This document shows positions 29,618 to 40,083 of a DNA stretch of 64,000 nucleotides, in pieces. The stretch's first letter is position 1, and each line of letters starts with the position of its first letter. The notes under the pieces are model-generated. The model saw only the letters and a program-made list of their open reading frames with translations, had not been told where the DNA came from and made no database searches. A program made the translations under genes and the position numbers. The DNA is taken from assembly GCA_937897985.1 (NCBI GenBank), contig CALCBD010000039.1, positions 62,001 to 126,000 of the forward strand, read 5' to 3'. This stretch comes from an uncultured Paludibacter sp. (GTDB lineage Bacteria > Bacteroidota > Bacteroidia > Bacteroidales > Paludibacteraceae).

Positions 29618-31594
29618 TTACCATCCGGGGTTTTGAATTAAACCATAGCCTTTGTTTACCTCCTGTGTGGGGAATGGATTCATATACCATTTATTAAACC
29701 AGACCCTTGTGGCATAAAGCTCTTTGTCGTACGTAATTTTGTAAGGCCAGGTACTCGTTGTTTTTTTGTACCATTTCCGGATATTAATTTTGTAAATATT
29801 TACCGGTATCATAGTTTCCGACATCAGGGTGCGGCGCAAATCAAACCAGCGCTGATCTTCATAAAACAACTCGATATTTCGTTCGTGTGCAATTGTTACT
29901 CTCATTTCGGACTGGCTCTGCCCCGACAAAACACCGTTCATTCCCGAACGGGCTCTGATCATATTCAAGTCATCATATACCTGCTGAACCGGTGAACCAT
30001 AATATTCATTTAATGCTTCAGCCCGGATTAAATACAGTTCGGCCAGACGCATATAAATATTAATCGGATACATCGTGGTTTCATTAAATTCATAACCGCG
30101 GGTAAATTTCCGTACATAATGAAGAATTGTCGTACGTTGTTTTCCGTACGAAAAAGTACCGTTCAGATTGGAATAGGCAGCCCCGCCGTTAGATGTATCA
30201 ACCCATGCATCGGCCATATCCACAAAAGGCTGGGTTCCGTAATCGGGTACTCCGTTATAAACGATGGAAGCATAAAAACGCGGATCAAGTCCCATATAAG
30301 GTGACCGTGCTGCCGCTGCTACTATTTTTCCACCATCGTTGGCCGACGTACCCGAAGCAATTGTCGGGACATCGAACGATTGCTGTTTGTTCCACGATTT
30401 ATACTGACCGGCAACTGTTGTATCTTTTTCATATCTTTCAATCTGATTTACAGGCACTAAGTTTGCTGCAAAGCCATAAGGAGAAGCTAAACCCCTGATA
30501 AAGGTAAATGATTGCCAGTTTGGTGAATAAGGAGCCTCAATAATTCCCCATATCAGTTCAGTATTTCCCTTGTTGGGATATTCAATATTAGCTACTGTAT
30601 AATTCATACCATTTTCCCTGCCTGAAGGATCATCAATTAATTTATATCCGTTTGCCGTACAATAATTAATGGCAGCCGTAGCAGCATCGGCAGCTTTTTT
30701 CCATCTTTCCCTGTCATAATTCATAAAGCAAATCAAATTTGATTTATCACCAAGTGCTTTTGAAAAAGGACTTTCAGTATTGTACAACGGACTGGCGGCA
30801 TACAATTCGAGTCGTGCTTTAAGACAATAGGCAAAAGACATCGGGAATCGTCCAAATTCATCCGATACCGAAGTTTTCGGAGGAAGTATACCTTCATAGT
30901 TTGTGATAACATCGTTGAGCATATCAGAAATAAACATGTATGTTTCTTCGAGCGTTGCTCTCGGAATCTGGAATGAACTGACATCATCGTCGGCATGGAA
31001 TTCACGTTTTAAAACCGGTACTCCTCCATATCTTTTCCACATTTCAAAATAAACCAGCGCTATCATAATCTTGCACTCTGCTTTTATTCTGTCTTTTTGT
31101 ACCTGTGGTGCAATGTTCTGATTGGTCGGGAAAGTAGCATCCGGTACACGGTCAATGTTGTTAAGTATAAGGTATGCTCTGCGAATGGTTCTCCATTTCA
31201 CGGCATAATCATCTTCTCCTTTGTACGACGAATTCCATGAAGCACAGGTAGAAGGCTCAACATTACCGTAATAATATCTTTGTACCTGATATCCCTGCTG
31301 AACATCAAAGGATTGACCTTCATCAGTCAGTGCACTTGCAAATGATCCTCCTGCCATTCTGGTTCCGGGATCAGTATTACTACCACCTGTACCAAAATAA
31401 CGTGTATCAAAATTAAGAGGAACAGGAAATCTGTACATGTCTGATAATAAGCGATATGCACTTGAGTATTTTGAAAATACTGAATCCATATTATATTTGG
31501 CTGTTGGTGGAAACTCCATGAAATCGTTACATGAACTTAATGACACCAACAAACCTATGCATGAGGCTATTATTATAAATCTTATTTTTTTCAT
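29618..31594 (-). CDS. SusD/RagB-type surface lipoprotein (pair 1)
   Basis: Start placed at 31594, not the longer frame from 31636 that would overlap the SusC stop: the downstream Met opens a clean lipoprotein signal ending SLSSC (Cys22). 658 residues, a large SusD. Motifs: CKIMIALVYFEMWKRYGGVPV near residue 180, HERNIELFYEDQRWFDLRR near 590 and NPFPTQEVNKG...QNPGW at the end. It partners the SusC gene 19 nt upstream. If that SusC is really interrupted, this protein would lack its transporter. Confidence 0.95.
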   Translation of the reverse strand: MKKIRFIIIASCIGLLVSLSSCNDFMEFPPTAKYNMDSVFSKYSSAYRLLSDMYRFPVPLNFDTRYFGTGGSNTDPGTRMAGGSFASALTDEGQSFDVQQGYQVQRYYYGNVEPSTCASWNSSYKGEDDYAVKWRTIRRAYLILNNIDRVPDATFPTNQNIAPQVQKDRIKAECKIMIALVYFEMWKRYGGVPVLKREFHADDDVSSFQIPRATLEETYMFISDMLNDVITNYEGILPPKTSVSDEFGRFPMSFAYCLKARLELYAASPLYNTESPFSKALGDKSNLICFMNYDRERWKKAADAATAAINYCTANGYKLIDDPSGRENGMNYTVANIEYPNKGNTELIWGIIEAPYSPNWQSFTFIRGLASPYGFAANLVPVNQIERYEKDTTVAGQYKSWNKQQSFDVPTIASGTSANDGGKIVAAAARSPYMGLDPRFYASIVYNGVPDYGTQPFVDMADAWVDTSNGGAAYSNLNGTFSYGKQRTTILHYVRKFTRGYEFNETTMYPINIYMRLAELYLIRAEALNEYYGSPVQQVYDDLNMIRARSGMNGVLSGQSQSEMRVTIAHERNIELFYEDQRWFDLRRTLMSETMIPVNIYKINIRKWYKKTTSTWPYKITYDKELYATRVWFNKWYMNPFPTQEVNKGYGLIQNPGW

Positions 31595-31613
31595 TTCGGG
31601 TATTGCATTTAAG

Positions 31614-34600
31614 TTAGAAATCAATTTTAGTTCCAATGTTATATACTTTCAATTGTGGATAAGTCCACCCATCATCGGTATTTCCCTCAGGGTCAATTAC
31701 TTTTAATTTATCCCATGTGAAGAGATTCTGTCCGTTTGCATAAATTCTGATTCCATTTACACCTAATGTCTTTTTTATGAACTTCGGATCGAAGCGGTAG
31801 GAAATCTCAACATTTCTGAGTTTGAGATACGATCCATCTCTTAACCACATAGTTGATGATAAATAATCATTAGGATTGGCATAATTTAATGTCAGGCGCG
31901 GACGAACGGCATTCGCAATATTATCGGGAGCCCAACGCTCAGCCACCTCGAAATCCATCATCCCTCCGTTCTGATCAAATGGTTTTTGAAATTTACCATA
32001 TAATAATTTACTTACATTTGAAACCCCCTGAAACAAGACTGAGCATTCGAAACCCTTATATGAAAATCCTGCATTTATACCATAATTTATTTCCGGAAAA
32101 GTAGGATTTCCAATCGGCATATAATCTTTTGTATCCACAACTCCATCGCCGTTTACATCAATATATCTTGCATTTCCTATTCCGGGTGTACCGATTAATG
32201 GTCCGCGGGCAAGTTCATCGGCATTATTAAAGAAACCATCCCATACCAAACCGAAATTCTGACCTATTCTTTGTCCGGTAGTCCAGAGATTTGGATTATT
32301 CATATCTTTTACCTCGCCATTGTAAATCCATTTGTTTCGGGCAAATGAATAATTTCCGCCAACATAATAGTTAAACTTTCCGATGGTATGATTCCATTTT
32401 GCTTCAAGCTCAAATCCATGATTTTCAGTCTCACCGATATTAAATATGTCGCTCGGGCTATAAATTACCACATGAGTTGGCATCGATTGATTTGCCATCA
32501 GAATATTCTTTCTGTTGCTCCGGAAAATATCGGCCGAAAAACTCAGCTTATTTTTAAACATCGACACTTCAACCCCGAAATTTCTTTTGGCTGCTGTTTC
32601 CCAGGTAACATTTGCATTTCCCATTTTACCTTCCTGATATCCCTGAACATAATTGTGTGATACATCGCCAAAATATCCTCCTCCACCTGAGGTGTACTCA
32701 TTATTGTTGTACAGGAACCTCACTCCGTTAGGCGATGCGTCATTACCTACAACTCCGTACGAAGCTCTTAACTTAAGTTTATCAAGGATATCCTCACTTA
32801 TGATTTTCTTTACAAAATCTTCTTCCGCCACATTCCAGCCTCCCGAAAATGCAGGAAACCATGCAAATCTTTTGTTGGCAGGGAAATTCTCGGAACCATT
32901 ATATCCAATGTTGAATTCAAGAAGATATTTTGACTTGTAATCATAACTGAAACGACCCACAACGCCTTCATAAGCATTTGGAATATAGTTATATGTACTT
33001 GCTGTATACCATTTTTTATCAAGTGTCCCGAGAATAAGTCCGTATAAATTGTGATGATTAAATTTATTTCTGTATTCCAGCGCAGCTTCGCCATGTATTT
33101 TTCTGTTTCTTCCCCATGCATCGGTTGGATCGGTAACCAGACTGTTTTCACCCTGTGGGCTTAACTGCCTGACTACATTACCATTTTCATCAGGTAAATA
33201 ATTTATATAATATAAAATATAACCCTGAGTACGACTAATATTATGCGAATAATAACTATCATACGAAGCCATACTCCTGAAATTCAATCCTTTCAACAGA
33301 AAATCGAGCTTTTGATTTAAATTCAGTGTAAGTGAAATGGTATTTCCGTTTTTCTCAATCAGGTTTTGACCAATTGCAAGCGTGAGCGGACTTGGTGCAA
33401 AATTTACGGTTGACCCGATAATTTTATCAGAATATATGATCGGATAGCTGATGGGCGTAGCAGCCAGCAATCCGGAACTGTTACCGTTAAAATTAAACTG
33501 CGGGTCGTTGGTTTGCGAAATGATACCATTTACCATTACGCCGACTTTGGTTGTCGGGGTTACATCAACATCCACATTCGACCTTAGATTAAACCGGTTA
33601 TATCTGTAATTGTTATCAAGTCTGCGATTGAGAACTCCTGAATAATCGCGCATCAGACCATCCTGAGTAAAATATCCAATCGAACTGTAATACTTTGTAG
33701 TCTTTGTGCCGCCGCCAATTGTAATATTATGTTGTTGTTGCAGGGCTGAAGGTTTCAGAATAAGCTTAAACCAGTCATTATTAGGATATTCCAGCGGATT
33801 TTCCTTCGACGAGTACTTATTGATATCATCTTCGGTAAACCTGGGTTTGGCTGTGGGTGTATCATTTATGAGCGCTTCGTTATACATTCTGCAGAATGTG
33901 GCTGCATCAATCATATTCGGAAGCCTGGTGGGTTCCTGAATTGAAAAGTTGGAAGTTATACTGATTTTGGCCGGTCCTTCTTCCCCTTTCTTTGTAGTTA
34001 CAATCATCACGCCATTGGCCCCCCTGATTCCGAATACTGCTGTCGAAGCGGCATCCTTCAATACCGAAACAGATTCAATTTCGTTAGGATCTAATTGCGT
34101 AAAATCCCGTTCCACCCCATCGACAAGCACTAAGGGACTTGAACCATTCGGCGACTCAATACCTCTTATTCTCAATGTTATACCATCCGCACCGGGCTGA
34201 CCACTTGTCTGAACACTCGTTAAACCGGGAGTCCGGCCAATCAGAGCCGTTGCCAGATTTGCAACAGGAGTTTTCAGGAGGTCCTTCGAACCGACAGTCG
34301 ACACGGCCGAAGTCATAAGATTTTTCTTTTGAGAACCATAACCAACCGCCACAACAACTGTTTCCTTCAGGCTTATTGCACTTGATTCGAGCTTGACGTT
34401 AATTCTTGTATTTCCTGTAAATTTCACTTCTTTTGTTAAGTAACCTACGTATGAAAATACAATAATTGCGTTGCCGGATGTAATCTTCAATGAATAAGCA
34501 CCGTTCAAATCAGTTGATGTTCCAATCGATGTTCCCTTCAAAACAACACTGACACCGGGTGCTGGCATATCTGTTTCATCCAATACAATCCCTTTTATTA

Positions 34601-34667
34601 TGTATTCCTGAGAATATAGCATAAGACAGGGAATAAACAGAAAAATTTAAAAAATTATTTTTCTCAT
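31614..34667 (-). pseudogene. SusC-type transporter with an in-frame stop in its signal peptide (pair 1)
   Basis: The long open frame starts only at 34622 (MLYSQEY...) with no signal peptide. Upstream in the same frame are ATG (34667) and MRKIIF, then TAA (34647-34649), then IFLFIPCLMLYSQ, which together make a normal signal peptide broken by one stop. The remaining 1002 residues are intact: carboxypeptidase-regulatory-like domain, plug (LVLVDGVERDFTQLDPNEIE, SVLKDAASTAVFG) and full barrel ending IGTKIDF. Without a signal the protein could not reach the outer membrane. The gene is either inactivated or affected by a base-call error. Its SusD follows after 19 nt. Confidence 0.75.
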
Positions 34668-34712
34668 TTGTGATAGATTTATATATTAATATTTGAGGTA
34701 ATATATGTGTTG

Positions 34713-37001
34713 CTAATTTATTAACAATCCAAACAGGGCTGCAGGTGTTGTTTCGGAAGGATGTTTTAATATAATCTTCAGACAACTTACTCTGACAGCT
34801 TTTGACAATCTTATTCTATTCACTGTCTGGTGGTTATTTTCAGTTTGAAACAAAACAGCATTATTTTCATCTGTGATTTTATACTCTCTTACACAAAACG
34901 GCATCACCGAATCAAAATGACCCATTTGTACATTTTCCATGGCATGATCAGAATCTGTATCAAAAAAGAGTACAATTTCAGATATCCATTCTTTTTCATG
35001 CCAGTTTATGGTAAGAGTCGGATTTTCATCGTTCAGATCCGCCACCCAGGCATTGACTCCTGCAAGCGGTCGAAAGAGCTCACTGCGAATATTTTCCGCC
35101 TCAAAAGCAGTTATCGGAGGTTCTATCTTCATGGCTATATTCTTTCCGCGGGGACGACGTTGCGGACACCAGAATTCAAAACTATCAACACCAATACCTG
35201 AGGGCGGTATTTGCACCCCGAAATTTGAAACATCCGGATTTTGATAGTTATATACCGACATTATCCCGGTTATCAACTGATTACTTTCGGCAACCTGAAC
35301 CAAAGGATTTGTCATGATGCAAAGAAAATAATAACCGTTTTCAATGGCCAGTTCGTCAAACTCAACCTCGATAGTTTGTTCACCTTCAGACACATTGTAT
35401 GTTTTCTGAAATAAAATTAAATCGGGAGTAAAATTGAATTTCTTAATACTTGTGCGAATTTGAACACTGATAGTTGTTTCCTTTTCGCCGATTACTATCA
35501 GATGAAAATGCGGAACAGCTTTTTTCAAAGGCAAAAGCATTGCCACAGGATAGTTAAGCTGAAAGCAGGTATCTCCTTTCTTTATTTCAGATAGTGAGAG
35601 TTCGCCCGAAGCACTAATACCGGCTGTTCTGATGAGACCACCGAATTCATTGATCCTGAGCTGAGGTATATAATGACCTGTATCAATCAGTTTCTTCTGG
35701 ATTTTTTTAACTTCTTCCGGCTCAATAAAATCTGCGGGTTTACATTTTGATTTAACACACAGTGCAGCTGCCATGCCGATGGCCTGTCCTCCATGTGCCG
35801 AGGTACACATTACCCGCGATGACCCGAATGCAACGTGTGAAGCACTGATTAACCGGCCCCCGAAAAACAGATTTTCGATATCATAACTCACATAACAACG
35901 GTAGGGAATGGGGTAAATACCTTTCGAATGCCACTGGTTACAACCATTTTTGGCGCTGTAAACTCCGTCGGATGGATGAAGATCAATGGACCAACCCCCA
36001 TAAGTGACTGAATCATAATGATTTTTCTGCTCAACAATATCTCTTTGGGTCAACATATAATGTCCCTTGAAACGTCGGCTTTCGCGCTTACCGGGAATAA
36101 CGCCAACCCACTCGAGTGTATAGTTTAGAGCTTCGGGATATTTTCCTGAATTTTTTATATAATCCCAAATACCGTAAACCACTTTCCACAATTCGTATTT
36201 AATAGCTTCGGTATCGTGAACGGTGTCCAATCTGCCTCCGTATTCGAGCCACCAGTATTTGCACCCATGCTGACTTGTACTGAAATATTCGGGTTTCATA
36301 ATTTTGGGTACGGATTCTTCCACATTCCTGAGTGCAAAATCTGGGGCGACATATTTTACAGGTTTTCCGGTATCCTTCATGTAAAAGAAAATACTGTGTC
36401 CCAACAATTCGCCGTATTCATTTTTATCGGGGGCAAAAAGCTCTGAATGTTCTTCTTTGTCCTCAGCACCAATGCGATATGAAGCACCCGAAAGGTAGGA
36501 TACAATTCCGTCACCCGAACAATCAGCAAACAATTCAGCTTTAAATTTATATTCTGTTTGATTCTGCGGATTAAATGCTGTAACCTTCGAAATTTCTTTA
36601 TCCGACGATTTTTCAACATCAAAAACTATGGTATTCAAAAACAATTCAATATTTTTCTCAGCCAGCACTTTATCAACCAACACCATATCAAACAACACCG
36701 GATTTCCTTCCTTATTACGGAAAGTGTTTTCTACAAGAATCTCATCAATTACTCCACCCTCGCGACTCCATCGGTTGTTATTGCCCATGTGTGAAGTGGC
36801 TCCCAATACCCAAAGCCTGACTTCGCTCGAAGCATTTCCGCCAAGTACCGACCTGTCCTGAATTAACGCCACCTTAATTCCCCGGCGCGCTGCAGTGATG
36901 GCACAACAAACTCCGGTCATTCCACCGCCTACAACCACCAAATCGAACTGCTTTTCTATTGTGGTCAACTCTCTTTTTGTCGCAAAGTCCTGTATGATCA
37001 T
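34713..37001 (-). CDS. FAD-dependent oxidoreductase (FAD_oxidored family)
   Basis: Start set at 37001 (MIIQDFATKRE), which avoids overlap with the upstream symporter; longer starts reach 37118. 762 residues. Rossmann FAD-binding motif VVVGGGMTGVCCAITAARRG near residue 20, then SVLGGNASSEVRLWVLGA, as in Pfam FAD_oxidored proteins found in polysaccharide loci; a C-terminal beta-sandwich-like part (last about 250 residues, including GVNAWVADLNDENP) resembles a binding domain. No signal peptide, so probably cytoplasmic. It lies 89 nt after the symporter and 45 nt before the SusC. The oxidised substrate, perhaps a sugar or sugar acid, is unknown. Confidence 0.8.
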   Translation of the reverse strand: MIIQDFATKRELTTIEKQFDLVVVGGGMTGVCCAITAARRGIKVALIQDRSVLGGNASSEVRLWVLGATSHMGNNNRWSREGGVIDEILVENTFRNKEGNPVLFDMVLVDKVLAEKNIELFLNTIVFDVEKSSDKEISKVTAFNPQNQTEYKFKAELFADCSGDGIVSYLSGASYRIGAEDKEEHSELFAPDKNEYGELLGHSIFFYMKDTGKPVKYVAPDFALRNVEESVPKIMKPEYFSTSQHGCKYWWLEYGGRLDTVHDTEAIKYELWKVVYGIWDYIKNSGKYPEALNYTLEWVGVIPGKRESRRFKGHYMLTQRDIVEQKNHYDSVTYGGWSIDLHPSDGVYSAKNGCNQWHSKGIYPIPYRCYVSYDIENLFFGGRLISASHVAFGSSRVMCTSAHGGQAIGMAAALCVKSKCKPADFIEPEEVKKIQKKLIDTGHYIPQLRINEFGGLIRTAGISASGELSLSEIKKGDTCFQLNYPVAMLLPLKKAVPHFHLIVIGEKETTISVQIRTSIKKFNFTPDLILFQKTYNVSEGEQTIEVEFDELAIENGYYFLCIMTNPLVQVAESNQLITGIMSVYNYQNPDVSNFGVQIPPSGIGVDSFEFWCPQRRPRGKNIAMKIEPPITAFEAENIRSELFRPLAGVNAWVADLNDENPTLTINWHEKEWISEIVLFFDTDSDHAMENVQMGHFDSVMPFCVREYKITDENNAVLFQTENNHQTVNRIRLSKAVRVSCLKIILKHPSETTPAALFGLLIN

Positions 37002-37090
37002 CTGTTTTGATTTACAATTTAATAAATTTACTATCCCGGGTTCCGTTTTTGGCATGCTGAAATACTGAACACTCAGGTGAAAGTGTTCAA

Positions 37091-38770
37091 CTACTTTCTT
37101 GTTTTGATAAAGATCCAACCTCCAAAAACAATAAGTACCGAAGCCAGACTTACCACCACTAACTGCGGGAAACCTTTTGCCATTAATCCCAAAATGAAAA
37201 TTGCTATCCCTGTTAAACTGATTCCTGTACCTATCACTTTGTAACTTTGTTTGTTGTCCGATTTTACTGTTCCACCACTTTGATCGTAAGCCTTCAGTTC
37301 GGCATTTACTTCATTTTCACGATTCTGACGCCATACTTTATATTCGTCGTATTTGAAATCATGTTTGTTTTTGGATATAAAATAAAGTTCAAAAACGGTC
37401 ATTATTGCAATCGGCACCAATCCGCCGACGAGCATTTCGGTGGCTCTGTCCAAACCAAATCCAAACAACGAAGGTGTAACAAACTTAAACACGGCGTTGA
37501 TAGTCAGGCTTATCAATGTTGCCGACAATACACTTGTTGCATTCTGACGTTTTGAGAACAATGTCCAGATGATGGGCAAATAAAGCGGAACACCTGTAAG
37601 TGCAGCCACACTGATTACCACATTTACAATGCCACCCATAAGTGGAATAAGCAGTGCCACCACAATGGCTAAAAGTCCGAATCCAATGGTGGAAAACCTG
37701 GCGATTTTCATGAGTTTACCGTTCGGAGTCTCAGGACGAATGAGTTTGTAAATATCATTGGTAAACACACCTGCAGCTATATTCAGCGAACCGTTAAGCG
37801 AACTCGCCGTGGCAAATATCATCCCACCAAGCATAAGTCCGAGTAAACCCTGAGGCAGTGCCATTTTACACATCATCAGGTATGCACCCTCGTCGGCTAA
37901 ACCGGAAAGACCGGGATTGAGAGTGCGGTAAATCATAGGTGGTAACATCCAGAGTATGGGTGAAATTAAATACAACGAACCAAAAAGCAAGCCTACTTTA
38001 CGCGCATCCTTTTTAGTGCGAACGGTTGTGTAACGTTGTATATATGACCAGTTTCCACCCAGAAAAAACATGTTATAGATGGCAAAAGCCACAATAAAAA
38101 GCGGAGTAAATTCGCCGGCAAAAACGGAGAAAAAACCCTGAGGAGTTTTGTCAGGAAATGCAGTAATTCCACCTGTTTTTTCGAACGAAAGCGGTACAAC
38201 AATCAGCACTGCCGCCGTAAGTATCACAAACTGAAGCACATCGGTAACCACAACTGCCCGAAGCCCGCCAACTGTCACATAAATAATGCAGATGGCACCA
38301 AGCAACAATATGCTCGATTGAAGCGGAAAACCGGTGGTTACTTCCACGATTTTAGCTACGGGATATAAGAATGCTCCGGTTGTAAACAACGAAATAAAAA
38401 GAAATATATAGGTATACGCTTTCTGAACTTTCAGCCCGAGACGGTTGGTAATGTATTCGGCAGCAGTAAGAACATTGGTGTTTTTCCATCGGGGTGCCAG
38501 AAATACACCTACCATAAAACCGGCCAGACTCATGGTAAGCTGTATTGTAATGGCTACCCAGCCATAACTGTAGGCAATAGAACCCCACACAACAAAGGTT
38601 CCGGCAGAGAAAAATCCCATGAACAGTGAAAGTCCGCTGATCCACCAGGGCACATCGCCACCGGCTGCAAAAAAACTCTTCATGCTTGAACCAGTTTTGG
38701 CAAATGACATTCCGGCTACTAATATACCTGCGGTAAAAAGAAAAATAGTTATGTAATCAAGAATTGACAT
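37091..38770 (-). CDS. Sodium:solute symporter (SSS/SLC5 family)
   Basis: Start placed at MSILDYITIF (38770); an ATG six codons upstream is possible. 559 residues with about 13 hydrophobic segments. SSS features: DVPWWISGLSLFMGFFSAGTF near TM2, LTAAEYITNRLGLKVQ, and NGSLNIAAGVFTNDIYK in the later core. It likely carries a monosaccharide or uronate into the cytoplasm with sodium. First gene of the minus-strand series that continues through the oxidoreductase and both susCD pairs. Its promoter region has a -7 box at 38802-38809 and the LacI operator pair at 38855-38898. Confidence 0.92.
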   Translation of the reverse strand: MSILDYITIFLFTAGILVAGMSFAKTGSSMKSFFAAGGDVPWWISGLSLFMGFFSAGTFVVWGSIAYSYGWVAITIQLTMSLAGFMVGVFLAPRWKNTNVLTAAEYITNRLGLKVQKAYTYIFLFISLFTTGAFLYPVAKIVEVTTGFPLQSSILLLGAICIIYVTVGGLRAVVVTDVLQFVILTAAVLIVVPLSFEKTGGITAFPDKTPQGFFSVFAGEFTPLFIVAFAIYNMFFLGGNWSYIQRYTTVRTKKDARKVGLLFGSLYLISPILWMLPPMIYRTLNPGLSGLADEGAYLMMCKMALPQGLLGLMLGGMIFATASSLNGSLNIAAGVFTNDIYKLIRPETPNGKLMKIARFSTIGFGLLAIVVALLIPLMGGIVNVVISVAALTGVPLYLPIIWTLFSKRQNATSVLSATLISLTINAVFKFVTPSLFGFGLDRATEMLVGGLVPIAIMTVFELYFISKNKHDFKYDEYKVWRQNRENEVNAELKAYDQSGGTVKSDNKQSYKVIGTGISLTGIAIFILGLMAKGFPQLVVVSLASVLIVFGGWIFIKTRK

Positions 38771-38801
38771 TTTATTTGCGATTTTCAAAGTATTTACGGA
38801 A

Positions 38802-38809
38802 CAAATGTA
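38802..38809 (-). promoter_or_regulatory. -7 promoter element of the symporter gene
   Basis: Minus strand reads TACATTTG (TAnnTTTG), about 32 bp before the start codon at 38770. The operator pair begins 45 bp upstream, 22 bp (about two turns) further than at the beta-helix promoter. Confidence 0.55.
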
Positions 38810-38854
38810 TATTATTGTATCCTAAAATATCTTTATAACACAAAATATTTTAAC

Positions 38855-38898
38855 TGCAAACGATTACAATTGAATAAAAATCATCGTAAACGATTACA
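38855..38898. promoter_or_regulatory. LacI-family operator pair between divergent genes
   Basis: TGCAAACGATTACA (38855-38868) and CGTAAACGATTACA (38885-38898), start-to-start 30 bp, in the gap between the symporter and lacI-type genes. Near-palindromic with a central CG step, as LacI/GalR operators have. The same arrangement occurs at 20209-20252. Confidence 0.85.
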
Positions 38899-38973
38899 TC
38901 AGGTTTCGGGGCTATATTTTTCTTCCATTTTATCAAACAGAGCAATTATATTTGTGATAATAAACATTTTGAT

Positions 38974-38981
38974 TAATTTTG
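38974..38981 (+). promoter_or_regulatory. -7 promoter element of the lacI-type gene
   Basis: TAATTTTG, with TTTG at 38951-38954 as the -33 element (19-nt spacer), 30 bp before the start codon. A second match, TATATTTG, is at 38947-38954. Confidence 0.55.
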
Positions 38982-39010
38982 CCGTGATTTTATAATACAT
39001 CCCACTCCTA

Positions 39011-40039
39011 ATGAAAAAATACGCAACTCTGAAAGATATCGCAAAAGCTCTGAAGATTTCAACTGCAACCGTTTCGCGTGCCTTAGCCGACCGCTGGGAT
39101 GTAAATCCGGTCACGAAAAAACTTGTTCTGGAGGAAGCCAAAAGACAAAATTACCGACCAAATCCTATTGCCACCCGCCTGCAGAACAAACGTTCAAAAA
39201 CAATTGGTCTTGTAGTTCCTGAATTTTCGAGCGCATTTTTCCCGAAGGTAATTGCCGGCATTCAGAAAGTACTTGACGAGGCCGGATTCCAGCTCCTTAT
39301 TACCCAATCACAGGAATCACTGGAGATAGAGGAACGCAATCTGAAATTACTTGAAGGCAACATGGTAGAGGGAATACTTATTTCGATAACACGCGAGGGT
39401 GAAAATGCGGAATATTATCAGCGACTGATTGATAGCGGTATACCTATAGTGTTCTTTAACAGGGTTTCGGCAAAAGTAGAAGCTCCCAAAGTGATTATTG
39501 AAGATTATAAATTTGCTTTCTTTGCTACCGAACATCTTATCTACAACGGATTTAAAAAAATCTATCATTTCGAAGGTCCGGTAAATTTATCGGTTTCGAA
39601 AGAACGTAAAAGGGGTTTCATTGATGCAATGAATAAACATCACCGCCAGATTACCGATAAAACAATTGTGCAGGCAGGTGTATTAATGGAAAAAGGCTAT
39701 CTGGCTATGCAAAAACTGATTGCCAACAATGATTTACCTGATGCGATTTTCTGTTTTAACGACCCTACAGCTTTCGGAGCACTGAAAGCAATTAAGGAAG
39801 CAGGTCTTAAATGTCCTGATGACATTGCTCTTGTAGGCTTCTCGGAAACCGAAGTAGCTCAGTTAATCGAACCTCCGCTTACCAGTATCGAACAACCAAC
39901 CTTTGAAATAGGCGAAACCGCAGCAAAACTTCTGCTCGAACAACTCGATGAATGCTCTTCGGTTCCTTTTAAAACAGTTCGGTTAGCTGCAAAAATCAAC
40001 ATCCGTAAATCTTCGGTTAACCTGAAAAATAATTGCTGA
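39011..40039 (+). CDS. LacI/GalR-family transcriptional regulator
   Basis: 342 residues, the normal family length. N-terminal helix-turn-helix and hinge: TLKDIAKALKISTATVSRAL (residues 6-25) followed by NYRPNPIATRLQNKRS. The rest is a periplasmic-binding-protein-like effector domain (IGLVVPEFSSAFFPKVIAGI, ... DIALVGFSETEVAQLIEPPL). It senses a sugar or sugar phosphate and binds a palindromic operator. It is divergent from the symporter, and a pair of LacI-type operators lies between them. Matching operators upstream of the beta-helix gene (20109) suggest it controls that gene as well. Activator or repressor role cannot be decided from sequence. Confidence 0.96.
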   Translation: MKKYATLKDIAKALKISTATVSRALADRWDVNPVTKKLVLEEAKRQNYRPNPIATRLQNKRSKTIGLVVPEFSSAFFPKVIAGIQKVLDEAGFQLLITQSQESLEIEERNLKLLEGNMVEGILISITREGENAEYYQRLIDSGIPIVFFNRVSAKVEAPKVIIEDYKFAFFATEHLIYNGFKKIYHFEGPVNLSVSKERKRGFIDAMNKHHRQITDKTIVQAGVLMEKGYLAMQKLIANNDLPDAIFCFNDPTAFGALKAIKEAGLKCPDDIALVGFSETEVAQLIEPPLTSIEQPTFEIGETAAKLLLEQLDECSSVPFKTVRLAAKINIRKSSVNLKNNC

Positions 40040-40083
40040 TGTTCACAACCCGCCAATATTAGTACCTTAGTCTTTGTTCTTGG

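Noticed and set aside
21617..34649. TAA recoded as a sense codon, explaining both in-frame stops
   Set aside because: TAA is the normal stop of many intact genes here (for example at 1645, 3138 and 49341), so nonsense mutation or sequence error is simpler.
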